Positions 53,410 to 61,753 of a stretch of DNA of 61,753 nucleotides are shown in pieces (the stretch's first letter is position 1; each line of letters begins with the position of its first letter). The position numbers and the translations under genes are program-made. The DNA lies in the NCBI GenBank assembly GCA_023664365.1, contig JAMPFR010000016.1:1-61753 (forward strand), read 5' to 3'. The notes below the pieces were generated by a model. The model was not told where the DNA came from. It searched no databases and saw nothing but the letters and a program-made list of their open reading frames with translations. This stretch comes from Acetatifactor muris. Lineage in GTDB: Bacteria; Bacillota; Clostridia; Lachnospirales; Lachnospiraceae.

Positions 53410-56007
53410 TTACTTTATATATTCCATAAAGCTATACTCCCCGCTTTCCAGTATGAGCGTCCGGTCTCCAAGCACTACCGTCGCATCCGCATTGGCCGGA
53501 ATACTGAATTCATAAGTAATTCGATCATTCTCGATTCTCCAGGAGGAACCAATGCGGCCAACCGGAGAGTCATAGGCGACGCTGACATAGCCCAGCCGCC
53601 TGTCGGGATATGGCCGGATAATAATATTCCCCTGTTCCAGACGGATTCCCGCGGCACTATCCATCAGCCAGCCTGCAATGGCGCCATAGGCGTAGTGATT
53701 CATGGATTCTACTCTCTTTACGGGATCCTGATAGGCATCCCAGCTTTCCGGAACCGTGGTTGCGCCGTGCAGCACCGGATACAGCCAACCGGGACGCTCC
53801 CGTTGAAGGAGGAGATCATAGGCTTCTTCCACATGACCATACCCGCACAGTACCCGGCACAGCTCATGGGTCGTCAGAAAGCCTGTTCCAATGTGATCTC
53901 CGTTCTGTTTTATCAATTTTGCCAACGTTTCAACGGCTGCGCGCTTTTCCTCTTCGTCCAGAAGTCCCAACGCCACCGGACGGACATAACGGCACTGCCG
54001 CCTGGTCGGTTTTATCCTGCCATTCTCCACGAAAAGAAAGCGGTAAGCTTCCCTGGCTTTTTCGGCTGTCATCTGATATTCTTCCGCGTCCTCCGATTTG
54101 TGCAGGGTTTCTGCAATCCGGGTCATCAGCAGATGACTGTAATACATATATGCCGTGCTGACTTCCAGATCGCCGTATTTCCGCAGATTGCGGCGATATT
54201 CCGCCGTGTCGGCGCCCGGCTCCAGCCACTCGCCCCAAAGCCACTCCTGATCCAGAGTGTACGGCTGCATCTCCTTGGGCACAACACACTTATTTGCCCG
54301 CCGCATAACACCGCTTTTGCTTTTGCGGTATGCCATCCATTTTGTCAAAGGCTCATACAACTCCCGCATCATGGCGTCATCACCATAACGCTGATAGAGC
54401 GCCCAAGGAATGATTTCAAAAGAATCGCTCCATCCGATGCCGCCATCTTCTTCTGTTTTCTTCAGCGCCGAAGTCGGCGCAAGCTGCGGCACACAACCGT
54501 CTTCAAACTGGGCTGCTGCCTGTTCCCTTAACCACTTGGCATAGACCGGATAACAGTCCGTCAAATACATTGCCGTGTGAATGAATGCCTGGCAGTCCCC
54601 GGAATATCCCGCTTTTTCTCTGGTCGGACAGTCGGTGGGTATATCGACGAAATTCCCCTTCATAGACCATAAGGCATTCCGAAAAAGCTTGTTCACCTCT
54701 TCCACGCCACAGGTAAAAAAAGCCGTCTGCCGCATATCCGAATAGAGGGCATATGCCTTGAACCACTCTTTTTGTATCGGGAAATCAGCTTCTGCCTTGA
54801 CATAACGAAACCCCATATATGTCTTGGTGGGATGGTAGCTGTTTTTTCCGTCTTTACAAATATAAACAATCTGCTGTCTGACCGGCCTGCCCCACGCCTG
54901 AAAGTTATCGGTGGTAAAATTCCCATTGCCGTCCAGTGTCTCGCCGTGGGTCAGTACAAGCTTCTGCCCTGCTTTTCCGACGAACTCAAAAGCAACAAAA
55001 CCTGCTATGTTCTGCCCAAAATCAAGAACCGTTTCACCTGCAGGCGTCCGGATGAGTTCCGGCACAAAACATTCATGAAGCTTCACGGGAACCGTATCCC
55101 TGCATATCAGAAGGTCAAATCCAAAATCCCTGACAGCGGGCTTATGCCATGTCATGGTCTCCTCTTTCCTCGCGTCATACTGTTCGCCCGCCATCATATC
55201 GTTCAGGCCAAGAGGTCCGTCAGTCGAAGCATCCCAACTCTCATCTGTCACGACAACGGGTATATCATCAATCTCCAGCTGAGCAAGCAGGGCAATATCG
55301 TCTCCATACACATGGCGATACTGACGATACCCCATAGAGCCCCGATACCATCCGTCTCCCAGCGTGGCCTCCAGAATGTTGTCGCCCGTTTTCAGCTGTT
55401 CGGTCACATCAACGGTCTCCACCGTCAGTCGGCGATTATACTGAGAAGTTCCCGGCAGCAGCTGCGCATCCGTGATTTCCCGTCCGTTCAGCCGGATATT
55501 CACAATGCCGTGCGCGGTCACATACAATCTCGCCTTGCCAAAAGACTTATCGATTCTGAATTCCTTTTTGAGATAAGCGCCCCTGTCGTATGTCCGCAGG
55601 TCAACACCGGGAAGCATCAGTTTATCCCGCAGATTCCAGAGAAATTTTTGAACGAAGGATTTCCCCGAAACCTCCGGATCGATCCAGTGCGCCTTCCACT
55701 GTCCCCGACCGATCCCTGTTGTCACGGCAATCTCAGCGCTTTCGGAGGTGCTGCCTGTTTCGTCGGTTACTTTCACTTTTACGGTATAATCTGTTTTATA
55801 CGCAAGCTCCTTTTCGGACTGCCAGAACATGGCGGAGGTTTTCACAACGCCGCTGCCCTCCACAGGTTTGCCCTCCAACAGAATTTCCGCCTCATAGGAT
55901 ATCTGTTTACCGTTTCCGGCCAGTGTCCATGTCAGTCTGATCGGTGAAACAGATATCCCAAAAGGTTTCTCCAGATGATTGATCTGCAAATGATCAACAC
56001 GAAGCAT
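53410..56007 (-). CDS. Alpha-L-rhamnosidase, GH78 family
   Basis: An 865-aa enzyme with no signal peptide, so cytoplasmic. N-terminal beta domains (about 1-330, including the LYVTAHGIVNIRLNGREI segment) precede the (alpha/alpha)6 catalytic barrel (about 410-750) and a C-terminal beta domain. The catalytic region has NFVDIPTDCPTREKAGYSGDCQAF, where the canonical form is DVPTDCPQRDERLGWTGDAQ, so several positions vary. The general acid region is likely around WGEWLEPGAD. The ATG at 56007 has AGAGGAAGAA upstream. It would release rhamnose from rhamnogalacturonan or rhamnosylated plant glycosides. Lies 99 nt after the GH3 gene. Confidence 0.92.
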   Translation of the reverse strand: MLRVDHLQINHLEKPFGISVSPIRLTWTLAGNGKQISYEAEILLEGKPVEGSGVVKTSAMFWQSEKELAYKTDYTVKVKVTDETGSTSESAEIAVTTGIGRGQWKAHWIDPEVSGKSFVQKFLWNLRDKLMLPGVDLRTYDRGAYLKKEFRIDKSFGKARLYVTAHGIVNIRLNGREITDAQLLPGTSQYNRRLTVETVDVTEQLKTGDNILEATLGDGWYRGSMGYRQYRHVYGDDIALLAQLEIDDIPVVVTDESWDASTDGPLGLNDMMAGEQYDARKEETMTWHKPAVRDFGFDLLICRDTVPVKLHECFVPELIRTPAGETVLDFGQNIAGFVAFEFVGKAGQKLVLTHGETLDGNGNFTTDNFQAWGRPVRQQIVYICKDGKNSYHPTKTYMGFRYVKAEADFPIQKEWFKAYALYSDMRQTAFFTCGVEEVNKLFRNALWSMKGNFVDIPTDCPTREKAGYSGDCQAFIHTAMYLTDCYPVYAKWLREQAAAQFEDGCVPQLAPTSALKKTEEDGGIGWSDSFEIIPWALYQRYGDDAMMRELYEPLTKWMAYRKSKSGVMRRANKCVVPKEMQPYTLDQEWLWGEWLEPGADTAEYRRNLRKYGDLEVSTAYMYYSHLLMTRIAETLHKSEDAEEYQMTAEKAREAYRFLFVENGRIKPTRRQCRYVRPVALGLLDEEEKRAAVETLAKLIKQNGDHIGTGFLTTHELCRVLCGYGHVEEAYDLLLQRERPGWLYPVLHGATTVPESWDAYQDPVKRVESMNHYAYGAIAGWLMDSAAGIRLEQGNIIIRPYPDRRLGYVSVAYDSPVGRIGSSWRIENDRITYEFSIPANADATVVLGDRTLILESGEYSFMEYIK

Positions 56008-56106
56008 ATTTCTTCCTCTACTTCTCCCAAAATTTTGTCTCTGCATCTAATGCATACGACTTATGGCGCTGCCTCCAGACAGATACAAGAAGTTTCGATA
56101 AAACTA

Positions 56107-58533
56107 TCAACTCATTGTCAATTTCTTAATGACGGCCACCGTTTCAGAGGCGTTGATCATCAGCTGCTCCCTCGTTACTTTGCCGGCCTTCAAAGCCTCT
56201 GCGATACCTTTATAATCATATGGCGAGCCGGGCATGAACAGATTCCCGCCTGCCATAACCGCTCCCGCCGCAGTGGCGATAGGCCAGCGACATCCCTTCT
56301 CCGTGGCATAATCCGCTATTACCCAATCGCTCATGACGATTCCCCGGAAACCGGCTTCCTCCCGAAGATATCCTTCAATCAGCCCCCGGTGCTCCGCTGT
56401 ATGGATACCATTGATCAGATTATAGGAAGTCATAACTGCCATGGGCCGGCCCTTGCGGACAGCTATGGCAAACCCCTTTAAATAAATGTCACGAAGCGCC
56501 CGCTCACTGACTTGGCTGTTGTTCTGTGTGCGGTTCAATTCCTGATTGTTGCAGGCAAAATGCTTGATCGTGGCCCCACATCCGGGATGCTTCTGAATGC
56601 CCCGGATCACTGCTGCCGCAATCTCTCCGCTCACTACCGGATCCTCCGAATAATACTCAAAGTTTCGGCCGCATCGGATATCCCGCTGGATATTCATGGA
56701 GGGAGCAAGCCACAGATGCACCCCATACTGCGCCATTTCGGCCGCTACAATATCTCCGCAGCCCTCCGCAAATTCCACGGAAAAGCTCTGTGCCACAGCA
56801 GTGCCAATGGGTATGGCCGTAGTCGGCTGGGACAGGACGGTATCTGTTTTCTTAGGGTGATAGCCAAGGCTTTTCATGAACCAGACAATGATGCGCGGCA
56901 TGAGCTTCAACTGGGATTCCGGCAGGGCTACCCCGATAGCGTGGGCATTCCCCTTTGCATCCCGGACATACTCTTTGCTGATGCGCAGGCCCCCTGTACC
57001 GTCCGCCATGACAACAGACGGTATTCCCAGCGATCCGCCCTGCATAAATGTCTGGCCCGCAGCTCCCGCCACGGTGAAAGCCGCATTGCCGATAATACTT
57101 TGAATGCCTCCTTTGGGATCAAAGGCGCCCAGATTCATTTTAATCAGCTGATCCTCTGTCATCCGGCTGACGGTTTCGTCGATCTCCGCGGCACGGATCT
57201 GGGGCTTGCGTACAGCGACCGCATCAGCCGACAGCCGGAGCACCGGCACGTTATCAGCCGCCTTTGTCTGCGCGTTCCTCTCCGGTACAAAATCCCGGAA
57301 ACCCGGATCGCCGAAAGCCTTGGCAAACTGCCCGCAGGCTATCTCCCCGTCATTACAGACGATTCCGGCAACCGTGGTATGCCGGCTGTCTGCACCGATC
57401 CGATGAATGTAGTTTCCGGCTTCCAGAATATAGCCTTCCGTCTCAGAATCATAGGCGGCAAGATCCGAAATGGCATAACTGACCGTTACCCGCTGTGTTT
57501 CCTCAGGATGTAATTCCACTGTCTTTGCAAAACCCGCAAGCACCTGATAAGGTTGGTCTAACCGCCCGTCCGGCACGGATACATAAAGCTGGAGAACCTG
57601 TTTCCCCGGGTATTTCCCGATATTGGTAACATCAACCGAAACGGAGACAGTTTCACCGTCCAGAGCAAAGGCTGCCTGTTCCATACGAAAGTCTGTCCAG
57701 GACAATCCGTATCCAAACGGAAAAAGCGGCTCGATTCCCAATGTATCAAAATAACGGTATCCCACATAGATACCTTCCAGGTATGCGGTGTCATCCTTGC
57801 CGCCAAATTCACCTATCTCCGGGTGATCCTTCCATGCGTGCCATGTGGCGGTCAGTTTTCCGGAGGGACTGCTGTACCCAAGCAGAATATCCGCAAGGAT
57901 ATTTCCCGTCTCCGCGCCAAGCTGGGACAGGATCAGAATATTTTTGACACCTGCCACCGGACTTAAATCCACCATGCCGCCCGCATTGAGCACCAGTATA
58001 AAGTTTTCATATCGCTCGTTGCAGATGAGAATATCCCGTATTTCGGTTTCCGTCAGCAGAATATCCCCCGGCGTCGGCTTTCGATCGCTGCCTTCTCCCG
58101 ACACACGGGACAACACATAAACTGCCGTACTGCCTTCCCCGTTCAAAGGGAGCTCATACTCCGGCTCCTCCATGGACCGCCCCATTGCCATCTGAACAGC
58201 CATCATCCGTTTTTGTCTTGCCTCTTTCCTGATAGCAGCCAAAAACTCCTCTTCCGCTTTTTCAAGCAAGCTGTCATAGGCGTCCAGCCATTCATAGGAG
58301 GTGATGCTGAAACCGGCATTCTTAAGCCCGTCTTCCACCGTGACAAAGGGCATATTGACCTCTCCGGAACCGGTTCCTCCTTTCAGCGTGTGGCGCGCAC
58401 CGCTTCCGTAAACGGCAATTTCCCCGGCGCTGCTTAAGGGAAAGTGTCCGTCTTTTTTCAAAAGAACCGTACATTCTGCCCCATTCTCCCTAAAATATTC
58501 TGCGTGTTGTCTGATCATAGACTGTATATCCAT
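56107..58533 (-). CDS. Beta-glucosidase-like GH3 enzyme with swapped domain order
   Basis: An 808-aa enzyme without signal peptide. The C-terminal-type GH3 domain comes first (about 20-270, with SRVSGEGSDR and LNAGGMVDLSPVAGVKNIL), followed by the fibronectin-III-like region (about 290-390, LQLYVSVPDG). The TIM-barrel domain comes last (about 450-808) and carries ATIKHFACNNQE and the nucleophile Asp in GIVMSDWVIADY. This reversed order is known from some rumen bacterial beta-glucosidases of Butyrivibrio and Ruminococcus. I chose the ATG at 58533 with GGAGGG just upstream. Substrate may be a beta-glucoside or another beta-linked sugar. Confidence 0.9.
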   Translation of the reverse strand: MDIQSMIRQHAEYFRENGAECTVLLKKDGHFPLSSAGEIAVYGSGARHTLKGGTGSGEVNMPFVTVEDGLKNAGFSITSYEWLDAYDSLLEKAEEEFLAAIRKEARQKRMMAVQMAMGRSMEEPEYELPLNGEGSTAVYVLSRVSGEGSDRKPTPGDILLTETEIRDILICNERYENFILVLNAGGMVDLSPVAGVKNILILSQLGAETGNILADILLGYSSPSGKLTATWHAWKDHPEIGEFGGKDDTAYLEGIYVGYRYFDTLGIEPLFPFGYGLSWTDFRMEQAAFALDGETVSVSVDVTNIGKYPGKQVLQLYVSVPDGRLDQPYQVLAGFAKTVELHPEETQRVTVSYAISDLAAYDSETEGYILEAGNYIHRIGADSRHTTVAGIVCNDGEIACGQFAKAFGDPGFRDFVPERNAQTKAADNVPVLRLSADAVAVRKPQIRAAEIDETVSRMTEDQLIKMNLGAFDPKGGIQSIIGNAAFTVAGAAGQTFMQGGSLGIPSVVMADGTGGLRISKEYVRDAKGNAHAIGVALPESQLKLMPRIIVWFMKSLGYHPKKTDTVLSQPTTAIPIGTAVAQSFSVEFAEGCGDIVAAEMAQYGVHLWLAPSMNIQRDIRCGRNFEYYSEDPVVSGEIAAAVIRGIQKHPGCGATIKHFACNNQELNRTQNNSQVSERALRDIYLKGFAIAVRKGRPMAVMTSYNLINGIHTAEHRGLIEGYLREEAGFRGIVMSDWVIADYATEKGCRWPIATAAGAVMAGGNLFMPGSPYDYKGIAEALKAGKVTREQLMINASETVAVIKKLTMS

Positions 58534-58723
58534 CTTCCCTCCGTTCCGCCGCGCAAGCGGCATATTAACCATCGCGGCATTTGCCAACCTGTCCAGGCCA
58601 ATCATAGTTGGCTGCAGACATGATCGCTCGGCTCATTGCCCGCGGGAATGAAAACTTTAACTTCCCGCCATATGTTCCTGAAATGCCCGTGCGTCTGTTG
58701 CCGCAACGGAACGACAATGCGCG

Positions 58724-61024
58724 TCATACGAACGCTTTCAACTCTATCTCAACCGGCTTCATATCCTTACTTGTGACAGTGATTTTCACCGATCCTGCTT
58801 CTGTCCCGGCCCGGACCACCGCCAGCAGACGCCCTCTGTAGCTGTTAAATGTATCGTCAACATACCTTTCATCCGTCTTGCATAAGGCGCTGCCCAGACC
58901 CTGCAGCTTGCCGGCGCCCTCCACCTTGACGGTCACAGGCTGCTCAATATAAGGGATCAGCATTCCGTTTTCGTCCGTAAATTCAATGGGCAGATAACAA
59001 AGAGACTGTCCGTCTGCTTTTAAGACTGTTTTATTTGGGATTACAGATAATTTTATTTCCTTGCCGCCGGTGCTCAGACTATGCCTGGAAATTTCCCTGC
59101 CGCTCTCGTCCAGCGCAACGGCTGTCAATGTACCGGGTGTATAAGCCGTCTTGAAAATCGCTTTGTATTTCTTTACAGGCTTGGCGCCGATCTCTTTTCC
59201 GTTCAGCTCCAGGCGGACAGAGGCGGCGTCAGCATATACCTCCACCACCGCTTTTATTCCTTCATAACCATGCCACGTCCAGCTGTCGATGGCATTGGTA
59301 AACTGCCATGCACCGGTAGATGGCTTTTCTCCTGCATGGTTCAGGGGACGCACCCCTATAAAAGGAGCTTTACGCAGCCCCCACACGGTCTGCATAAAGG
59401 CCATGGCTGCCAGCGGCTTGCCGGTAATATCGATCATCCCCTGCCCTGCCAGCAGAGGCAGACCCTTGTAAGAGTGATAAGTCCAGTCGCCGATGCAGGC
59501 TTCCCCTAGGTAATCCCACGCCGACCAGACAAAATCCCCCAGCACCTGGGGATATTTCTTCACCCGCTCCCAGTTGTAGGGCAGATCCGCCGCCATGGTC
59601 TCACTGCCGACCATCAGCCGGTTCGGGTAATTCTGTACATCCGCATCATACCGGGAAGCGGCATAATTCAGACCAAGGACATCCAAGCCATCGGCGGCGC
59701 CCCTGCATGCCTTGTCTCCCTTTTTCCCGGCAGCCATATAGAACATCAGACTGCCCAACTTTCCGGCCATAGCGTTAAAAAAGGCCGATCCGGTTTTCTT
59801 TTCTTTGTATCCGCCTTTCTTTGGCAGCGGCTCCGGCCTATACTCACCCTTGTCCTTATATACGCCGATCCCCATCATGGTGTATACATTCAACAGCACA
59901 TTCACCCCGGCGGTGACCGGGCGGGTGGTATCCAGGGTGTGGATATAGTCCGTCAGCATCCGGCAGGTCTCCGCGCCCTTCTGTGAAGCTGTTTCGGAAA
60001 CCTCATTCCCGTGGGAATACATAATGACACAAGGATGATTGAAGGCAGCGTCCACCATGGCGGCAATGTCGTTTCTCCACTCTGCGTCAAACCACCTTGC
60101 ATAGTCGTGATAGGTCTTGGGGACATACCAGCCGTCAAAGGTTTCGTTCATCACATACATACCCAGTTCATCACATATGTTCAAAGTGATCTGTGATGCA
60201 GGATTGTGGGCGATGCGCAGGGCGTTGAAGCCGTTTTCCTTCAAGATGGAAATACGGCGGTATTCCGCGTCCTGAAAATCACAGGCTCCCAGCACGCCGT
60301 GGTCGTGATGGATGCAGCCGCCACGGAGCAGGACACGCTGCCCGTTCACCCGCAGACCCCTCTCTGCATCCCATTCCAGAAGCCGAATGCCGAAGACGGT
60401 ACGCCGTTCTTTTCCCCCTTTGCGGATGACGCAGGTGTAAAGATTCGGCGTTTCAGCGCTCCACAATTTGGCGTCGGGAACCGTGATTTCCCCGGGCACA
60501 CCGGATGCCACTTGCCTTTCCCCGTCCAGTATTTCCACCGTATCTGCGTCTGTAGTTACCTGGATCACGGCCGGTTCATAGGATTTTGTGATGATCCTGG
60601 GCGCTTCCAATTCATCAATCAGCAGACTCACCGGGCGATAGATGCCGGATCCGGAATACCAGCGGCAGTTAGGCTCCAGGGAATTGTCCACAGCCACACG
60701 CAGACTGTTTTCCCCCGCCCGAACCGTATCGGAGATATCCACATCAAAGGCCGTGTAGCCGTATTTGTGTGCGCCGGCCTGCCTGCCGTTGACAGCAACC
60801 GTACAGTTTTGGTACACGCCCTCAAAATGCAGAACGATTTTCTTTCCAATGTCCTCACTGTTTATTTCAAATACTTTTTCATAAGTATATTTCCCGCCGG
60901 GAAAGTAGCCGGAGTTGACGCCGTTCCGGCAGCTGCCGTCCCTCTGCTCCTCCAGCATGGCGTCATGGGGAAGATTAACCGGTTTCCCGTTGCAGGTCCA
61001 GTTCAGATTCAATTCATATTTCAT
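58724..61024 (-). CDS. GH2-family beta-galactosidase-like enzyme
   Basis: A 766-aa enzyme, no signal peptide. It has the GH2 order: sugar-binding jelly roll (about 1-135), immunoglobulin-like domain (about 140-220), TIM barrel (about 222-520), then two further beta domains. The acid/base is Glu341 in MYSHGNE and the nucleophile Glu475 in MVGSETMA. The HGNE form, in place of the canonical GNE after a different residue, and the short first domain fit Bacteroidetes- and Clostridia-type GH2 enzymes of beta-galactosidase specificity, but other sugars are possible. The 17-nt gap after the next gene on the right indicates one transcript. Confidence 0.92.
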   Translation of the reverse strand: MKYELNLNWTCNGKPVNLPHDAMLEEQRDGSCRNGVNSGYFPGGKYTYEKVFEINSEDIGKKIVLHFEGVYQNCTVAVNGRQAGAHKYGYTAFDVDISDTVRAGENSLRVAVDNSLEPNCRWYSGSGIYRPVSLLIDELEAPRIITKSYEPAVIQVTTDADTVEILDGERQVASGVPGEITVPDAKLWSAETPNLYTCVIRKGGKERRTVFGIRLLEWDAERGLRVNGQRVLLRGGCIHHDHGVLGACDFQDAEYRRISILKENGFNALRIAHNPASQITLNICDELGMYVMNETFDGWYVPKTYHDYARWFDAEWRNDIAAMVDAAFNHPCVIMYSHGNEVSETASQKGAETCRMLTDYIHTLDTTRPVTAGVNVLLNVYTMMGIGVYKDKGEYRPEPLPKKGGYKEKKTGSAFFNAMAGKLGSLMFYMAAGKKGDKACRGAADGLDVLGLNYAASRYDADVQNYPNRLMVGSETMAADLPYNWERVKKYPQVLGDFVWSAWDYLGEACIGDWTYHSYKGLPLLAGQGMIDITGKPLAAMAFMQTVWGLRKAPFIGVRPLNHAGEKPSTGAWQFTNAIDSWTWHGYEGIKAVVEVYADAASVRLELNGKEIGAKPVKKYKAIFKTAYTPGTLTAVALDESGREISRHSLSTGGKEIKLSVIPNKTVLKADGQSLCYLPIEFTDENGMLIPYIEQPVTVKVEGAGKLQGLGSALCKTDERYVDDTFNSYRGRLLAVVRAGTEAGSVKITVTSKDMKPVEIELKAFV

Positions 61025-61041
61025 GGCAAAATTCTCCTCTC

Positions 61042-61753
61042 TTAGTCTGCTCCTCCAAATGCGCTTTCCAAACGCTCATATTCTTCCCGCGATACGGGAA
61101 GTACGGAACCATGCTTACAGCCCTCCGGAAGGCAGTATTCCTGTGGCCGCAGTCTCCGGAAGTCAGCTGACGCAATCCCTTTCGCAGAGGCAATCAGCGG
61201 AAAATATCCGACGCCGGCATTCGGACTGGCATACCCATCCATCAGGAGGATATAATTTTCACTGTCATTCAGCTTATACACGCAGGGCCCCTCCACACCG
61301 TGTTCCCCTGCCACAACTTCCTTAATCAGAGAGTATCCTCCTGCGATCTCATCGCTTTTCTCACATTGAATCGTATGCAAAGTATCGTTTTTCGTAAATC
61401 TGTAGTAGGTATCACCCACCTTTACCGTGGTCGAATCGATGAAAGAACAATATTTTTTTGCCGGCACAAACCATATCCATTTTTCTTTTTTTGGGTTTGG
61501 CTTCTTCGGAACAAGGATCTCCGCTTTGGTAAAATGCTCAAAATCCTTTGTCCGCGTATAATACACGCTCATGTCCATCTCGCCCGCCGCTGCGGCGGAA
61601 AATGCCATCACATAATCCCCTTTTTCTTCATCAAAGCAGACCTTCGGCGCCCATATGCACCCCAGCGAATCATCAATGACCTGTCTCAAGCTGTCCTTGC
61701 TCCAATGAACCAGATCCTCTGATTCCCACACATGCACCGATTTGCTTCCGTGC
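61042..61753 (-). CDS. GH43-like glycoside hydrolase, N-terminus outside the window
   Basis: The frame continues to the window edge, with HGSKS before the first internal Met, so the gene starts further right. The visible 236 residues cover most of a five-bladed propeller: SEDLVHWS, CIWAPKVCFD, the middle catalytic Asp in SFIDSTTVKVGDTYY and the general-acid Glu in HGVEGPCVYK. The first catalytic Asp lies outside. Segment order fits the GH43 clan, probably arabinosidase or xylosidase-like. It stops 17 nt before the GH2 start and would be the first visible gene of this cluster. Confidence 0.85.
   Translation of the reverse strand, partial: HGSKSVHVWESEDLVHWSKDSLRQVIDDSLGCIWAPKVCFDEEKGDYVMAFSAAAAGEMDMSVYYTRTKDFEHFTKAEILVPKKPNPKKEKWIWFVPAKKYCSFIDSTTVKVGDTYYRFTKNDTLHTIQCEKSDEIAGGYSLIKEVVAGEHGVEGPCVYKLNDSENYILLMDGYASPNAGVGYFPLIASAKGIASADFRRLRPQEYCLPEGCKHGSVLPVSREEYERLESAFGGAD

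Noticed and set aside
61042-61753. WAPK instead of WAPD/WAPE in the partial GH43 taken as loss of a catalytic residue
   Set aside because: That residue is not part of the GH43 triad; the middle Asp (SFIDSTT) and the Glu (VEGP) are present, and the first Asp lies outside the window.

Overview
The window looks like chromosomal DNA of an anaerobic, gut-type Lachnospiraceae (Clostridium cluster XIVa). The evidence is the six-gene butyrate operon in the order thl-crt-hbd-bcd-etfB-etfA, strong AGGAGG ribosome sites, sugar ABC importers that lack their own ATPase, several plant-glycan hydrolases and a holin-like type I toxin. The DNA is GC-rich and almost every gene is on the minus strand; the plus-strand exceptions are an XRE regulator, an ArsR-type regulator, rarA and two antisense RNAs. 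I see no phage, transposase, CRISPR array, tRNA or rRNA.

Layout. 1-1.2 kb: start of a gene leaving the window, a divergent membrane-bound XRE regulator and a type I toxin-antitoxin locus (31-aa toxin, about 100-nt antisense RNA). 1.2-7.9 kb: RND/MMPL transporter, GLUG-repeat surface protein and HAD phosphatase in a coupled operon, plus a small membrane protein. 8-26.4 kb: one long carbohydrate locus read right to left. It holds a 988-aa substrate-binding protein, two permeases, an NHL/YIP1 membrane protein, a DUF5696 protein, a second permease pair, a second (lipoprotein) binding protein, a LamG lipoprotein and two GH43 arabinan-type enzymes. A divergent ArsR-like protein with a large sensor domain probably controls it. 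27.9-31.1 kb: D,D-carboxypeptidase, mtnA and ybaK.

31.1-32.3 kb is the most unusual stretch. Two inverted copies of a long palindromic element, whose stems differ by compensatory changes, flank a 54-aa membrane-peptide gene. That gene has a convergent antisense promoter and a bidirectional terminator, so the arrangement resembles a type I toxin-antitoxin locus. 32.3-38.5 kb: butyrate operon with promoter and terminator. 38.5-42.1 kb: heterodimeric ABC exporter. 42.3-43.6 kb: rarA. 43.7-48.3 kb: MoxR ATPase, DUF58, DUF4129-type membrane protein, DUF2752 and DUF4234. 48.5-49.8 kb: a gene graveyard of truncated response regulator, histidine kinase fragment and DegV fragment. 49.8-53.2 kb: MacB/FtsX-type ABC transporter. 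53.4-61.75 kb: cytoplasmic GH78, domain-permuted GH3, GH2 and a partial GH43, a second glycan-processing set.

How the genes fit together: the extracellular part of the first glycan locus would bind and trim arabinose-containing polymers and import the products with a shared ATPase encoded elsewhere. The cytoplasmic hydrolases at the right end would remove rhamnose, glucose, galactose and arabinose residues. Fermentation products would pass through crotonyl-CoA to butyryl-CoA via the 32-38 kb operon. The functional links between loci are inference from gene content.
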